Assembly (NCBI GenBank): GCA_050736615.1
Contig: JBOHWL010000257.1
Coordinates: forward strand, 1-21,503
Length of the DNA: 21,503 bases
Reading direction: 5' to 3'
Origin: JBOHWJ01 sp050736615
Lineage (GTDB): Bacteria > Desulfobacterota > Binatia > Binatales > Binataceae
In this document: positions 12,465-21,489 of the stretch, in pieces
How the letters are laid out: each line of letters starts with the position of its first letter
Position numbering within the stretch: position 1 is the first letter of the stretch
Translations under genes and position numbers: made by a program
Notes under the pieces: generated by a model
Database searches by the model: none
The model's input: only the letters and a program-made list of their open reading frames with translations
Told to the model about the DNA's origin: nothing

Positions 12465-15400
12465 AGATGCATCGATACCGCGGCATTCCGTCCCCTCAAG
12501 GTCTGTATGACCCCGCCCATGAGCACGACGCGTGCGGGGTGGGCTTCGTCGTCAATATCAAGGGCGAAGCCTCGCACGATATCGTGCTCAAGGGTCTGCA
12601 GGTGCTCGACAACCTGACCCATCGCGGGGCGTGTGGATGCGATCCGCTGACTGGCGATGGCGCCGGGGTATTGATGCGGATTCCGCACGAATTCTTTGCT
12701 CGTGAAAGCGAAAAGCTTGGTTTTATGTTGCCCACGCCGAGGGCTTATGGCGTCGGGATGGTGTTCCTGCCGCTCGAAACCGAAAAACGCAACGCCTGCG
12801 AGGAAATCTTCGAACGGATCGTGCGAGAGGAAGGACAACGGTTCCTTGGTTGGCGTAACGTGCCGGTAGTCGAGAGCGCCTGTGGCACCATCGCGCGGCA
12901 AGGCCTGCCGGCGATCCGGCAAATCTTCATCGGGCGAAGCGCCGATATTGAGGACGAGGAGACGCTCGAACGCAAGCTTTACGTAATTCGCAAGCGCGTC
13001 ACCAATGAGGCCGCCAAATTAAGCCTGGCCGAGGGGGAGCTGTTCTATGTCTGCAGCCTTTCCAGCTCGACCATCGTTTATAAGGGCCAGCTCATCTCAC
13101 ATCAGATTCCGCGCTTCTATCCCGACTTGCTCGACCCCGCGATGGTGACCGCGCTGGTGATGGTCCATCAGCGTTTTTCGACCAACACCTTCCCCAGTTG
13201 GGATCGCGCCCATCCCTATCGTTTCCTGTCGCACAACGGCGAGATCAACACCTTACGCGGCAATATCAACTGGATGCACGCGCGGGAGAAACAGTTCGCC
13301 TCGCCGCTGTTTGGCGCGGACATGGCGAAAATCCTGCCCATCATCGAGCCCAACGGCAGCGATTCGGCCATGTTCGACAATTGTCTTGAGTTGCTGGTAC
13401 GCACCGGACGGCCGCTGGCTCATGCCGTGATGATGATAATTCCGGAGGCGTGGCAGAACGATCCGTTGATGAGTGAAGCCAAGCGCGCCTTCTATCAGTT
13501 CCATTCCTGCATGATGGAGCCGTGGGACGGACCCGCCTCTATCGCGTTTACCGACGGACGTCGCATCGGCGCCGTGCTCGACCGCAACGGCTTACGGCCC
13601 TCGCGCTACCTGGTGACCAAGGACGGCCTGGTCGTGATGGCGTCCGAGACCGGGGTGCTGGACATCCCGCCGGATCAGGTCGCCTTGAAAGGACGCTTGC
13701 AGCCGGGCCGCATGTTTTTCGTCGATACCACCGAAGGCCGCATTGTGCAGGACGAGGAGATCAAAGAAGGCTTCGCCGCGCGCAAGCCTTATCGGCAATG
13801 GCTCGACGAGAACCTGGTCGAGCTAGAGCATCTGCCCGAGCCACCGTCGCATCCGCCCGTCAACGGTTACGAGCCGCACGATTTGCTCAAACAGCAACAG
13901 GCCTTTGGCTATACGCTCGAAGAGCTGAAGATGATCCTCGCACCGATGGCCGCCAATGGGCAGGAGCCGATCGGTTCGATGGGCACGGATACGCCGCTGG
14001 CGGTTTTATCGGATAAGTCGCCGCTGTTGTTCAGCTACTTCAAGCAGCTTTTCGCCCAGGTTACGAACCCGCCGGTCGACCCGATTCGCGAGGAGATGGT
14101 GATGTCGGCGGAGACCACTATCGGCGCCGAGCGCAATCTGTTCGAGGAAACCGCGCGCCATTGCCGGCAGTTGCGCCTCAAGCAGCCGATTCTTACTAAC
14201 CCGCAACTTGAAAAGATTCGCCGGCTGTCACGGCCGGGACTGCGCAGTGCCATCCTCAGCACGCTCTTTCCGGTCGCCGAGGGTGAAGCGGGATTACGCG
14301 ACGCGCTCGATCAGTTATGCCGCAAAGCTTCGGAAGCACTCGACGCTGGCTATACCATTCTCATCCTGTCCGACCGCGGCGTGAACGCGCAAGCGGCGCC
14401 GATTCCCATCCTGCTGGCCACCGCCGCCGTGCATCATCATCTGATTCGCGAAGGCACGCGCACGCGATGCGGCCTGGTGGTCGAATCGGGCGAACCACGC
14501 GAGGTGATGCATTTTTGCTTGTTGATTGGCTATGGCGCCGGCGCAGTCAATCCCTATCTCGCCTACGCCACGCTGGCCGGCATGATCGATGACGGCCGCC
14601 TCAAAGACATTGACGAAGATGGCGCGGTCGAGCACTTCATCAAGGCGCTGGGCAAAAGCCTGATCAAGGTCGCCTCCAAGATGGGTATCTCGACCGTACA
14701 GAGCTATCGCGGCGCGCAGATTTTCGAGGCTATCGGGCTTGATCGCGAATTGGTGGACCGCTACTTCACTTGGACGCCTTCACGTGTCGGCGGCATCGGA
14801 CTGGCCGAAATCGCGCGCGAAGCGTCCAACCGCCATAAGCTCGCCTACGCCGGCGATCCCAATCTCGACGGTGAACTCGAGGTGGGCGGGCAATATCAAT
14901 GGCGGCGGCGTGGCGAATTTCACATGTACAATCCGAACACCATCGCCAAGCTGCAACATTCGGTGCGGTCGGGCAGTTACCGTCTGTTCAAGGATTACAC
15001 GCGCATGATCGACGAGTACAGCGGCAACTCCGCCACCCTGCGCAGCCTGCTGAAATTCAAGCCCAACCGCGCAGCGGTCGCGCTCGAGGAGGTCGAGCCC
15101 GCCAGCGAGATCGTCAAACGCTTCAAAACCGGCGCGATGTCGTTTGGTTCGATCAGCAAGGAGGCCCATGAGAACCTCGCCATCGCGATGAACCGGCTGG
15201 GCGGCAAGAGCAATACCGGCGAGGGAGGTGAAGACCCCGGCCGCTTCGTTCGCGACGCCAACGGTGATTGGCGCCGCAGCGCCATCAAGCAGGTCGCCTC
15301 GGCGCGCTTCGGCGTGACCAGCAATTACCTGGTCAACGCCGACGAGTTGCAAATCAAGATGGCGCAGGGGGCCAAGCCCGGCGAAGGCGGCCAGCTACCG

Positions 15401-17020
15401 GGGCACAAGGTTGACGACTTCATCGCGAAAATCCGCTATTCGACCCCCGGCGTCGGACTCATTTCTCCCCCGCCACATCACGACATCTACTCGATTGAGG
15501 ATCTCGCGCAACTTATCCATGACCTCAAAAATTCCAACGACCGCGCGCGCATCAGCGTCAAGCTGGTGGCCGAGGTCGGCGTCGGCACCGTCGCCGCCGG
15601 GGTTTCCAAGGCCAAGGCCGACGTGGTGCTGATCAGCGGCTACGACGGTGGCACCGGCGCCTCGCCGCTAACCTCGATCAAGCACGCGGGTATTCCATGG
15701 GAACTCGGTCTGGCCGAGACCCAACAAACTCTAGTGATGAACAATCTGCGCGGCCGCATCCGCGTCGAGACCGACGGCCAGCTTAAGACCGGCCGCGATG
15801 TCGCGATCGCCACCCTGCTCGGAGCTGAGGAATTCGGCTTCGCCAGTGCGGCGCTGGTGTCCTCCGGATGCATCATGATGCGGGTATGCCATCTCAACAC
15901 GTGTCCGGTCGGAATCGCGACACAGGATCCGGAATTGCGCAAGAAATTTGAAGGCAAACCGGAACACGTCGTCAACTTTATGATTTTCATCGCCGCGGAA
16001 CTGCGCGAGCATATGGCCGCGCTCGGCTTCCGCACCGTCGATGAGATGGTCGGGCATGTCGAATGCCTCGACGTCAACGAGGCCATCGAACATTGGAAGG
16101 CGCGCAATGTTGATTTGAGCGCGATTCTGCACAAGCCCGATGTGCCGGACGAATGGCCGCTGCATTGTGTCGAAGCGCAGGACCACGGCCTTGAACGGGC
16201 GCTCGATCGCCAACTCGTGAAATTGTGCGCCGGTGCGCTCGAACATAAAAAGCCGGTCGAAGTGCACCTCCCGATCCGTAACGTTAATCGCACGGTCGGC
16301 ACCATCCTGTCCTCGGAGGTGTCGCGCCGCTGGGGTGAGCATGGTCTGCCACCCTATACGATTCAGACCCATCTCAAAGGATCGGCGGGGCAGAGTTTCG
16401 GCGCATGGCTGGCGCCCGGCGTCGCGCTTTATCTTGAGGGTGATGCGAACGACTATTGCGGCAAGGGCCTGTCGGGCGGCTTCCTCGCCGTGCGCCCGCC
16501 GCGTGAGGCGACCTTCAAAGCCGAGGAGAACATCCTCATCGGCAACGTCGCGCTGTACGGCGCGACCGCCGGCGAGGCGTTTTTTCGCGGTATCGCCGGC
16601 GAGCGTTTCGCCGTCCGTAACAGCGGTGCCACGGCGGTGGTCGAGGGCGTGGGCGACCACGGCTGCGAGTACATGACGCGCGGCCTCGTGGTCGTGCTGG
16701 GCAAAACCGGCCGCAACTTCGCCGCAGGGATGAGCGGAGGCGTGGCTTACGTGCTCGACGAGGACGCGAGCTTCTCCGGCCGCTGCAACATGGGCATGGT
16801 CGAACTGCACGGCCTGACCGGCGAGACCGAGGCCAACCATATTCACGCCCTGCTTGTACGCCATCAGCAGTACACCGACAGTGAGGTTGCCAAGCGCATT
16901 CTTAGCCATTGGCAAGACTACGTTTCCAAATTCGTCAAAGTGCTGCCGACCGAATATCGCCGCGTGCTAGAACGCCAGCTCAACATGAACTCCGATTTGG
17001 CGCGGCTGGCGGCCGTATGA
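12461..17020 (+). CDS. gltB: glutamate synthase (GOGAT) large/alpha subunit
   Basis: GltB transfers glutamine amide nitrogen to 2-oxoglutarate, making two glutamates with GltD and NADPH. It has 1519 residues, normal for the bacterial alpha subunit. The class II glutaminase nucleophile is C25 (H-D-A-C-G-V-G-F) behind a 24-residue propeptide. A linker domain spans roughly 490-780, and the FMN domain roughly 830-1210 (G-A-M-S-F-G-S-I-S near 890). The 3Fe-4S ligands are C1137, C1143 and C1148, spaced 6 and 5 as in E. coli. The C-terminal GXGXG beta-helix runs from about 1300. The start is ATG 12461 (ATGA overlap with the Lrp gene). ATG 12467 in the same frame is better spaced (7 bases) from AAGGG 12455-12459 and would only shorten the propeptide. 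gltD lies 259 bases downstream beyond a repeat. Confidence 0.97.
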   Translation: MKMHRYRGIPSPQGLYDPAHEHDACGVGFVVNIKGEASHDIVLKGLQVLDNLTHRGACGCDPLTGDGAGVLMRIPHEFFARESEKLGFMLPTPRAYGVGMVFLPLETEKRNACEEIFERIVREEGQRFLGWRNVPVVESACGTIARQGLPAIRQIFIGRSADIEDEETLERKLYVIRKRVTNEAAKLSLAEGELFYVCSLSSSTIVYKGQLISHQIPRFYPDLLDPAMVTALVMVHQRFSTNTFPSWDRAHPYRFLSHNGEINTLRGNINWMHAREKQFASPLFGADMAKILPIIEPNGSDSAMFDNCLELLVRTGRPLAHAVMMIIPEAWQNDPLMSEAKRAFYQFHSCMMEPWDGPASIAFTDGRRIGAVLDRNGLRPSRYLVTKDGLVVMASETGVLDIPPDQVALKGRLQPGRMFFVDTTEGRIVQDEEIKEGFAARKPYRQWLDENLVELEHLPEPPSHPPVNGYEPHDLLKQQQAFGYTLEELKMILAPMAANGQEPIGSMGTDTPLAVLSDKSPLLFSYFKQLFAQVTNPPVDPIREEMVMSAETTIGAERNLFEETARHCRQLRLKQPILTNPQLEKIRRLSRPGLRSAILSTLFPVAEGEAGLRDALDQLCRKASEALDAGYTILILSDRGVNAQAAPIPILLATAAVHHHLIREGTRTRCGLVVESGEPREVMHFCLLIGYGAGAVNPYLAYATLAGMIDDGRLKDIDEDGAVEHFIKALGKSLIKVASKMGISTVQSYRGAQIFEAIGLDRELVDRYFTWTPSRVGGIGLAEIAREASNRHKLAYAGDPNLDGELEVGGQYQWRRRGEFHMYNPNTIAKLQHSVRSGSYRLFKDYTRMIDEYSGNSATLRSLLKFKPNRAAVALEEVEPASEIVKRFKTGAMSFGSISKEAHENLAIAMNRLGGKSNTGEGGEDPGRFVRDANGDWRRSAIKQVASARFGVTSNYLVNADELQIKMAQGAKPGEGGQLPGHKVDDFIAKIRYSTPGVGLISPPPHHDIYSIEDLAQLIHDLKNSNDRARISVKLVAEVGVGTVAAGVSKAKADVVLISGYDGGTGASPLTSIKHAGIPWELGLAETQQTLVMNNLRGRIRVETDGQLKTGRDVAIATLLGAEEFGFASAALVSSGCIMMRVCHLNTCPVGIATQDPELRKKFEGKPEHVVNFMIFIAAELREHMAALGFRTVDEMVGHVECLDVNEAIEHWKARNVDLSAILHKPDVPDEWPLHCVEAQDHGLERALDRQLVKLCAGALEHKKPVEVHLPIRNVNRTVGTILSSEVSRRWGEHGLPPYTIQTHLKGSAGQSFGAWLAPGVALYLEGDANDYCGKGLSGGFLAVRPPREATFKAEENILIGNVALYGATAGEAFFRGIAGERFAVRNSGATAVVEGVGDHGCEYMTRGLVVVLGKTGRNFAAGMSGGVAYVLDEDASFSGRCNMGMVELHGLTGETEANHIHALLVRHQQYTDSEVAKRILSHWQDYVSKFVKVLPTEYRRVLERQLNMNSDLARLAAV

Positions 17021-17048
17021 CACCAGGGATTCTGAACAAGCGCGTGGT

Positions 17049-17222
17049 GTCATTCCGAACGGAGTCCGCGCAGTGAGGAATCCCGGATCCCGGATAAACC
17101 TCAGGGCGAGAATAGAATTCCGGGATTCCTCGCTACGCTCGGAATGACGCATAAGACTTGTGGCGCCCGAGCGGAGCCGTAGGCGGAGCGAGCAAATGAG
17201 TCCGCGGGCTGCGTTCAGAATC
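17049..17222. repeat. dispersed palindromic repeat, copy 2, between gltB and gltD
   Basis: GTCATTCCGAACGGAG (from 17049) and an arm ending CTCGGAATGAC (17148) form an imperfect inverted repeat. Inside it are GTGAGGAATCCCGGAT (from 17073) and GGGATTCCTCGCT. A second module with AGGCGGAGCGAGCA (17181-17194) follows to about 17222. Both modules recur in copy 1 at 5161-5283. Reverse translation gives the well-known repeat peptide H-S-E-R-S-E-E-S-R. It fills most of the gltB-gltD gap and is not coding. Confidence 0.8.
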
Positions 17223-17279
17223 GCAAATCCGCGGCATCGCATATGATTTGGAAATAGCGGCTCAGGAGAGCAGGTGCAG

Positions 17280-18725
17280 ATGGGAAAGATAACGGGCTTC
17301 ATGGAAATACCACGCGAATTGCCCGGGCGGCGTCCGGTCCGCGAACGGCTCAAGGATTGGCGCGAGTATGAGCTCAAAATGCCCGAGGAAGACCTAAGGC
17401 ATCAGGGCGCCCGCTGCATGGATTGCGGCATCCCCTTCTGCCACAAGGGATGTCCGCTGGGCAACATCATTCCCGACTGGAACGATCTGGTGTATCGCGG
17501 GCACTGGCGCGAGGCGATCGATCGGCTTCATTGGACCAACAACTTTCCGGAATTCACCGGCCGGGTATGCCCCGCGCCGTGTGAGGAAGCCTGCGTCCTC
17601 AACATCAATAACGACCCGGTAACGATCAAGCTAATCGAAAAAAACATCATCGATCACGCCTGGAGTGAAGGCTGGGTCACGCCGCAGCCAAACCCGCGCA
17701 AGACTGGCAAGCGTGTCGCGGTGGTCGGCTCGGGACCGTCCGGGATGGCGTGCGCACAACAATTGGCGCGCGCCGGCCACGCCGTGACGCTTTATGAACG
17801 CGCCGATCGCATTGGCGGTCTGCTGCGCTATGGCATCCCGGATTTCAAGCTCGAAAAACGCCTGGTCGAGCGCCGGGTTGAACAGATGGAGGCCGAAGGC
17901 GTTGAATTCGTCACCAACTGCCGCGTCGGCTTTGATTTGCATGCGGACGAACTACGCACCAGGTATGACGCGGTAGCGCTCACGGTCGGTTCGACCAAGC
18001 CGCGCGACTTGCCGGTGCCGGGCCGCGAACTCGCCGGTATCCATTTCGCGATGGATTTTCTGCCGCAACAGAACAAGCGCAACGCCGGCGACGTGGTTGC
18101 ACCGGAGCGCTCGATTATCGCCGCTGGCAAACGCGTGGTGATTCTCGGCGGCGGTGATACCGGCTCGGATTGCCTCGGCACCTCGAATCGCCAGGGCGCG
18201 AATATCGTGCATCAGTTCGAACTGTTGCCGATGCCACCGGAGAAACGGACGCTCGAAATGCCGTGGCCCGATTGGCCGATGATCCTGCGCACTTCGACCT
18301 CTCATGAGGAAGGCGTCCGCCGCGATTGGAGTATCAACACTAAATTTTTCTCGGGTGAGAACGGCCAGGTCAAAAAGCTTCACGGCGTGCGGCTGGAATG
18401 GAAACGCGACAACGGTCGCATGCTGATGGAGGAAGTGCCCAGCTCGGAATTTGAACTCGACTGTGAACTGGTGCTGCTCGCGCTCGGCTTCCTGGGGCCG
18501 GAACCTGAGGGCATTATCAGCGAATTTGGCGTAAAGCTCGATCAGCGCGGCAATATCGCCTGTGATAACTACATGTCGAGCGTGCCGGGTGTATTCGCCG
18601 GTGGCGACGCCCGCCGCGGCCAGTCGCTGGTGGTCTGGGCCATCTGGGAAGGCCGTGAATGCGCCCGCGCGGTCGATGCCTGGCTAATGGGCGAATCTTT
18701 TCTGCCCACCAGCCCCGAGCTGTAG
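17280..18725 (+). CDS. gltD: glutamate synthase (GOGAT) small/beta subunit
   Basis: GltD carries electrons from NADPH through FAD and iron-sulfur centres to GltB. The protein has 481 residues, typical length. The N-terminal 4Fe-4S region has cysteines at 46, 49, 54, 58, 97, 101 and 105. The FAD fold G-S-G-P-S-G (150-155) is followed by E-R-A-D-R-I-G-G. The NADPH fold G-G-G-D-T-G is at 290-295, and the C-terminal FAD contact is V-F-A-G-G-D-A-R-R-G. ATG 17280 (M-G-K-I-T-G-F) lies 9 bases after GGAGAG (17265-17270); a GTG at 17274 in frame is less well spaced and adds two residues. It should pair with gltB, from which a 259-base repeat-bearing gap separates it. Related NADPH-binding subunits exist, but adjacency makes GltD secure. 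Confidence 0.96.
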   Translation: MGKITGFMEIPRELPGRRPVRERLKDWREYELKMPEEDLRHQGARCMDCGIPFCHKGCPLGNIIPDWNDLVYRGHWREAIDRLHWTNNFPEFTGRVCPAPCEEACVLNINNDPVTIKLIEKNIIDHAWSEGWVTPQPNPRKTGKRVAVVGSGPSGMACAQQLARAGHAVTLYERADRIGGLLRYGIPDFKLEKRLVERRVEQMEAEGVEFVTNCRVGFDLHADELRTRYDAVALTVGSTKPRDLPVPGRELAGIHFAMDFLPQQNKRNAGDVVAPERSIIAAGKRVVILGGGDTGSDCLGTSNRQGANIVHQFELLPMPPEKRTLEMPWPDWPMILRTSTSHEEGVRRDWSINTKFFSGENGQVKKLHGVRLEWKRDNGRMLMEEVPSSEFELDCELVLLALGFLGPEPEGIISEFGVKLDQRGNIACDNYMSSVPGVFAGGDARRGQSLVVWAIWEGRECARAVDAWLMGESFLPTSPEL

Positions 18726-18787
18726 AGCGACACCTGCGGCGCGTTGATTTTTTGACTCATCAGGAAGACTCCGCACAAATCCGATCT

Positions 18788-18915
18788 GTCATCCCGAGCG
18801 AAGCCGAGTCGAGGGATCAACGCGAAACGATGGATTTGGGTCGTGTTTTCATCGGGGAAAGCATAATCGCTCCGCGCAGATTTCTCGACTCCGGCTACAC
18901 TCCGCTCGAAATGAC
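18788..18915. repeat. dispersed palindromic repeat, copy 3
   Basis: The left arm begins GTCATCCCGAGCGAAG, then GAGTCGAGGGATC (from 18788). The right arm, GATTTCTCGACT then CCGCTCGAAATGAC, ends at 18915. The arms are inverted copies apart from a 6-base insertion and a few mismatches, flanking about 60 unrelated bases. It lies in the convergent gap between gltD and the FAD oxidase and shares outer arm sequence with copies 1 and 2. Confidence 0.7.
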
Positions 18916-18991
18916 AAACAGGGCATGCGCAGGGCTTCTAATGAGGTCGTCCGCCGCGTCGTCCTTTGCACAGTGTTGATTTTGTCGCTCA

Positions 18992-20116
18992 TTACTTAAA
19001 GCGGGCCGGAGCAAGGTCACGTTCGCTGACGCCGAGTGCCGCAAGGTCATTCGGGACGCCCCGTTGCATGGCGAGACTGGCGCATAGCCGTCCCATCGCG
19101 GGTGAAGTCTCGATACCATAGCCGCCTTGCCCCGCCAGCCAAAAGAAACCCTCGATTGCGGGATCATAACCGGCGACTGGACAACCATCGGCGACAAACG
19201 AGCGCAGCCCGGCCCATTTGCGGTCGATATGCGTAACCGGTAACTCGGCCGCCTGCTGAATGCGCGCGACCGCGGCCGCAATATCTAGGTCGTCGGGATG
19301 AACGTCGCACGGCTCCATCGGCGTTTCGTCAGCGGGCGAGGCGAGAATTTTTCCCGCCTCCGGTTTGAAGTAAAACGTCTCGCCGACATCGTGCACCACT
19401 GGCCATTTATCAGAATCCGCGTCGTCGGGCGGATCGAAAACAAACGCGGTGCGCCGCTTTGGCACCAGGCCGAGCGGCCGCGCGTGGAAGAGCTGCCCGA
19501 CCTGATCGCACCAGGCGCCGGCCGCGTTTATCACCACCGGAGCGGCGCAAGCGCTCGCCGCCGTATGCAATTTCCACTGACCATCCGCGCGCGACGCGGC
19601 CAGCACCTCCGCATTTTCACACGTCACGCCGCCACGCCCGCGCGCGCCGCGAATAAACCCGTAATGAATCGCGTGGACATCCATGTCCATCGCCTCCGGG
19701 TCGAACACGGCGCCGGCCACTGCGGCGGCTTTGAGCACTGGCACCATTTCGCGTGTCGCACGTGAGTCGAGGCGCACGATCGTAGCGACGAAGCGCCGGC
19801 ATTCGGTTGCGATCCGATCCAACTCCGGCTCCTGCCCATGCCCGCCAATAAACAGCATCCCGCGTGGACGCAGCAGTTCGTAATCGCAGAAACCCGACGG
19901 GGGGTTGAGGAAAAAAGCCTTGCTGCCGCGGGCCAGACCGCGCACCACATCGGGGCCGTGGCTTTGCAAAAAGAGCGCGGCGGAACGGCCGGTCGAGTGA
20001 TAGCCGCATTGGCTTTCACGCTCGAGCATCAGCACGCGCGCATCCGCCGCCAGCGCATAGGCGGCCGACGCGCCCGCGATACCGCCGCCCACGATGATGA
20101 AGTCGTACGTATTCAC
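18992..20116 (-). CDS. FAD-dependent D-amino-acid dehydrogenase/oxidase (DauA-like, DAO family)
   Basis: A 374-residue flavoprotein expected to oxidise an amine or D-amino acid to the imino acid. The FAD-binding G-G-G-I-A-G (10-15) is followed by L-E-R-E (31-34) and the H-S-T-G-R-S-A-A block (40-47). Late blocks are G-L-R-S-F-V-A-D-G and G-Q-G-G-Y-G-I-E-T-S. It aligns without gaps over long stretches, from memory, to Pseudomonas aeruginosa D-arginine dehydrogenase. R222 and R305 (substrate carboxylate contacts there) fall at the same positions. Positions 48 and 53 are Leu and His instead of His and Tyr, and no Glu matches E87, so D-arginine is an unlikely substrate. The start is GTG 20114-20116, 6 bases after GGGAG; a TTG at 20140 is open but would place that site inside the gene. 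It is divergent from the luciferase-like gene. Confidence 0.85.
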   Translation of the reverse strand: MNTYDFIIVGGGIAGASAAYALAADARVLMLERESQCGYHSTGRSAALFLQSHGPDVVRGLARGSKAFFLNPPSGFCDYELLRPRGMLFIGGHGQEPELDRIATECRRFVATIVRLDSRATREMVPVLKAAAVAGAVFDPEAMDMDVHAIHYGFIRGARGRGGVTCENAEVLAASRADGQWKLHTAASACAAPVVINAAGAWCDQVGQLFHARPLGLVPKRRTAFVFDPPDDADSDKWPVVHDVGETFYFKPEAGKILASPADETPMEPCDVHPDDLDIAAAVARIQQAAELPVTHIDRKWAGLRSFVADGCPVAGYDPAIEGFFWLAGQGGYGIETSPAMGRLCASLAMQRGVPNDLAALGVSERDLAPARFK

Positions 20117-20363
20117 GCCATTCTCCCGCCCGTTCGGCAATCGTCCGGGCGCCCAGCCCCAGTTTTGGCACCGCCGTTTACATATAGCGCATTCCGTTGC
20201 CGCGATGCGCGCCGTGGATTCGGGCGCGGCGTGACGGCTTTCGAAAATTCCGCTGTAATGCTATCGGCAAAGTTCGGGAGCTTGCGAGCGTTTATCACGG
20301 TCCCCGGTTAAACGCCCGCATGATCACCGGGCGCGCCGCGCGATTGTTACAAGGAGGAGCCGC

Positions 20364-21413
20364 GTGAACTTCGGACTATTATTCTCCTTTCGGAACAGTT
20401 CGAAAAACGAGTTGTCCTTTTCCGAACTCTATCGCAAACACGTCGACCTCGCGGTCGAGGCCGAGGAGATGGGCTACGACACCATCTGGCTCACCGAGCA
20501 TCACTTCGTCGACGACGGTTACTCACCCGACATGATGCCGCTGGCCGCCGCGATCGCCGCGCGCACCAGGAAAATCCGCATCGGCACCTTCGTGCTGCTG
20601 ATGCCGTTGCATCATCCGCTGCACGTCGCCGAAGCGGCGGCTACGCTTGACGTGCTTTCCAACGGCCGGTTCGATCTGGGACTGGGCCAGGGTTATCGTC
20701 CGCAGGAATTCACCGGTTTCAATATTCCGCGCGAGGAGCGCAGCCGGCGTCTGCGCGAAGGCGTCGAAATTGTCCGGCGCGCCTTCACCGAGGATAAATT
20801 TTCCTTCGAGGGCAAGCATTATACCGTGCGCGACGTAACGCTGTATCCGAAGCCGGTGCAACAGCCGTCTCCGCCCATCTGGATCGGCGCGCGCTCACGT
20901 TCGGCGACCGAGCGCGCCGCGCGCAACGGTTATCATCTGGCGGGCACGGGCGAGCGTCAGGCCGAAATTTACCGCGAGGCCCTGTCCGCCGCCGGCCATG
21001 ATCCCGCCGAATTCAATATCGCGCAATTGAATTTCGGTTTTATCGCCCAGCGGCACGACAAGGCGTGGGACGAGTGCGAATTCGGCTTGCATTATCTACT
21101 CAGCCGCTATGGCCAGTGGATCAAGGAAGCCAACGACGTGCCGGGAGATGAGCGCTATGCGCAAATTCCACCAGTGGGTGAACTGCGCAACGCCAGTGAC
21201 GCCGGCATGATTGGCGACGGCATGATGGTTGGCACACCCGACGAAGCCATCGCACGGATTGAGAAGCTCGAGCACTATTGCACGCATCTGGCGCTCGGCA
21301 TGGAATTACCGGGCATCGAGCCGAAAAAGGTGCGCAACAGCATGAAGTTATTCGCGGAAAAGGTGATCCCTCACTTCCGGCGCAAGCGCGCCAAACGCGC
21401 GGCCGCGCGTTGA
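20364..21413 (+). CDS. LLM-class (luciferase-like) flavin-dependent monooxygenase
   Basis: A 349-residue TIM-barrel protein of the bacterial luciferase-like family, which uses FMN or F420 for oxygenation or hydride transfer. Typical blocks are Y-D-T-I-W-L-T-E-H-H-F near residue 40, I-R-I-G-T-F-V-L-L-M-P-L-H-H-P near 75, and D-V-L-S-N-G-R-F-D-L-G-L-G-Q-G-Y-R near 97-113. P-P-I-W-I-G-A follows near 172. The last residues are basic (R-R-K-R-A-K-R). GTG 20364 is preceded by AAGGAGG (20351-20357) at 6 bases, a strong ribosome site. The divergent FAD oxidase gene is 247 bases away. The cofactor and substrate cannot be decided from the sequence. Confidence 0.92.
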   Translation: MNFGLLFSFRNSSKNELSFSELYRKHVDLAVEAEEMGYDTIWLTEHHFVDDGYSPDMMPLAAAIAARTRKIRIGTFVLLMPLHHPLHVAEAAATLDVLSNGRFDLGLGQGYRPQEFTGFNIPREERSRRLREGVEIVRRAFTEDKFSFEGKHYTVRDVTLYPKPVQQPSPPIWIGARSRSATERAARNGYHLAGTGERQAEIYREALSAAGHDPAEFNIAQLNFGFIAQRHDKAWDECEFGLHYLLSRYGQWIKEANDVPGDERYAQIPPVGELRNASDAGMIGDGMMVGTPDEAIARIEKLEHYCTHLALGMELPGIEPKKVRNSMKLFAEKVIPHFRRKRAKRAAAR

Positions 21414-21435
21414 AGTTGAAGATGTTTCAATCAGT

Positions 21436-21471
21436 CCGCCCGCGCGCGCCCATCGACGATCGCGCGGGCGG
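21436..21471 (+). terminator. perfect 11-bp inverted repeat after the luciferase-like gene
   Basis: CCGCCCGCGCG (21436-21446) and CGCGCGGGCGG (21461-21471) pair perfectly around a 14-base loop, 22 bases after the stop codon. The all-G+C stem would be very stable in RNA. No T-run follows, so Rho-independent termination is plausible but not shown. Confidence 0.55.
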
Positions 21472-21489
21472 CAATAAGGATGACGAATC

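Noticed and set aside
15731..16915. 394-codon minus-strand open frame opposite gltB
   Set aside because: It lies wholly within the highly conserved gltB FMN, iron-sulfur and C-terminal domains. Long antisense frames are common in G+C-rich genes, and it shows no recognisable domain.
16967..17377. 136-codon minus-strand frame containing H-S-E-R-S-E-E-S
   Set aside because: That peptide comes from the palindromic repeat between gltB and gltD; the rest is antisense to the two genes.
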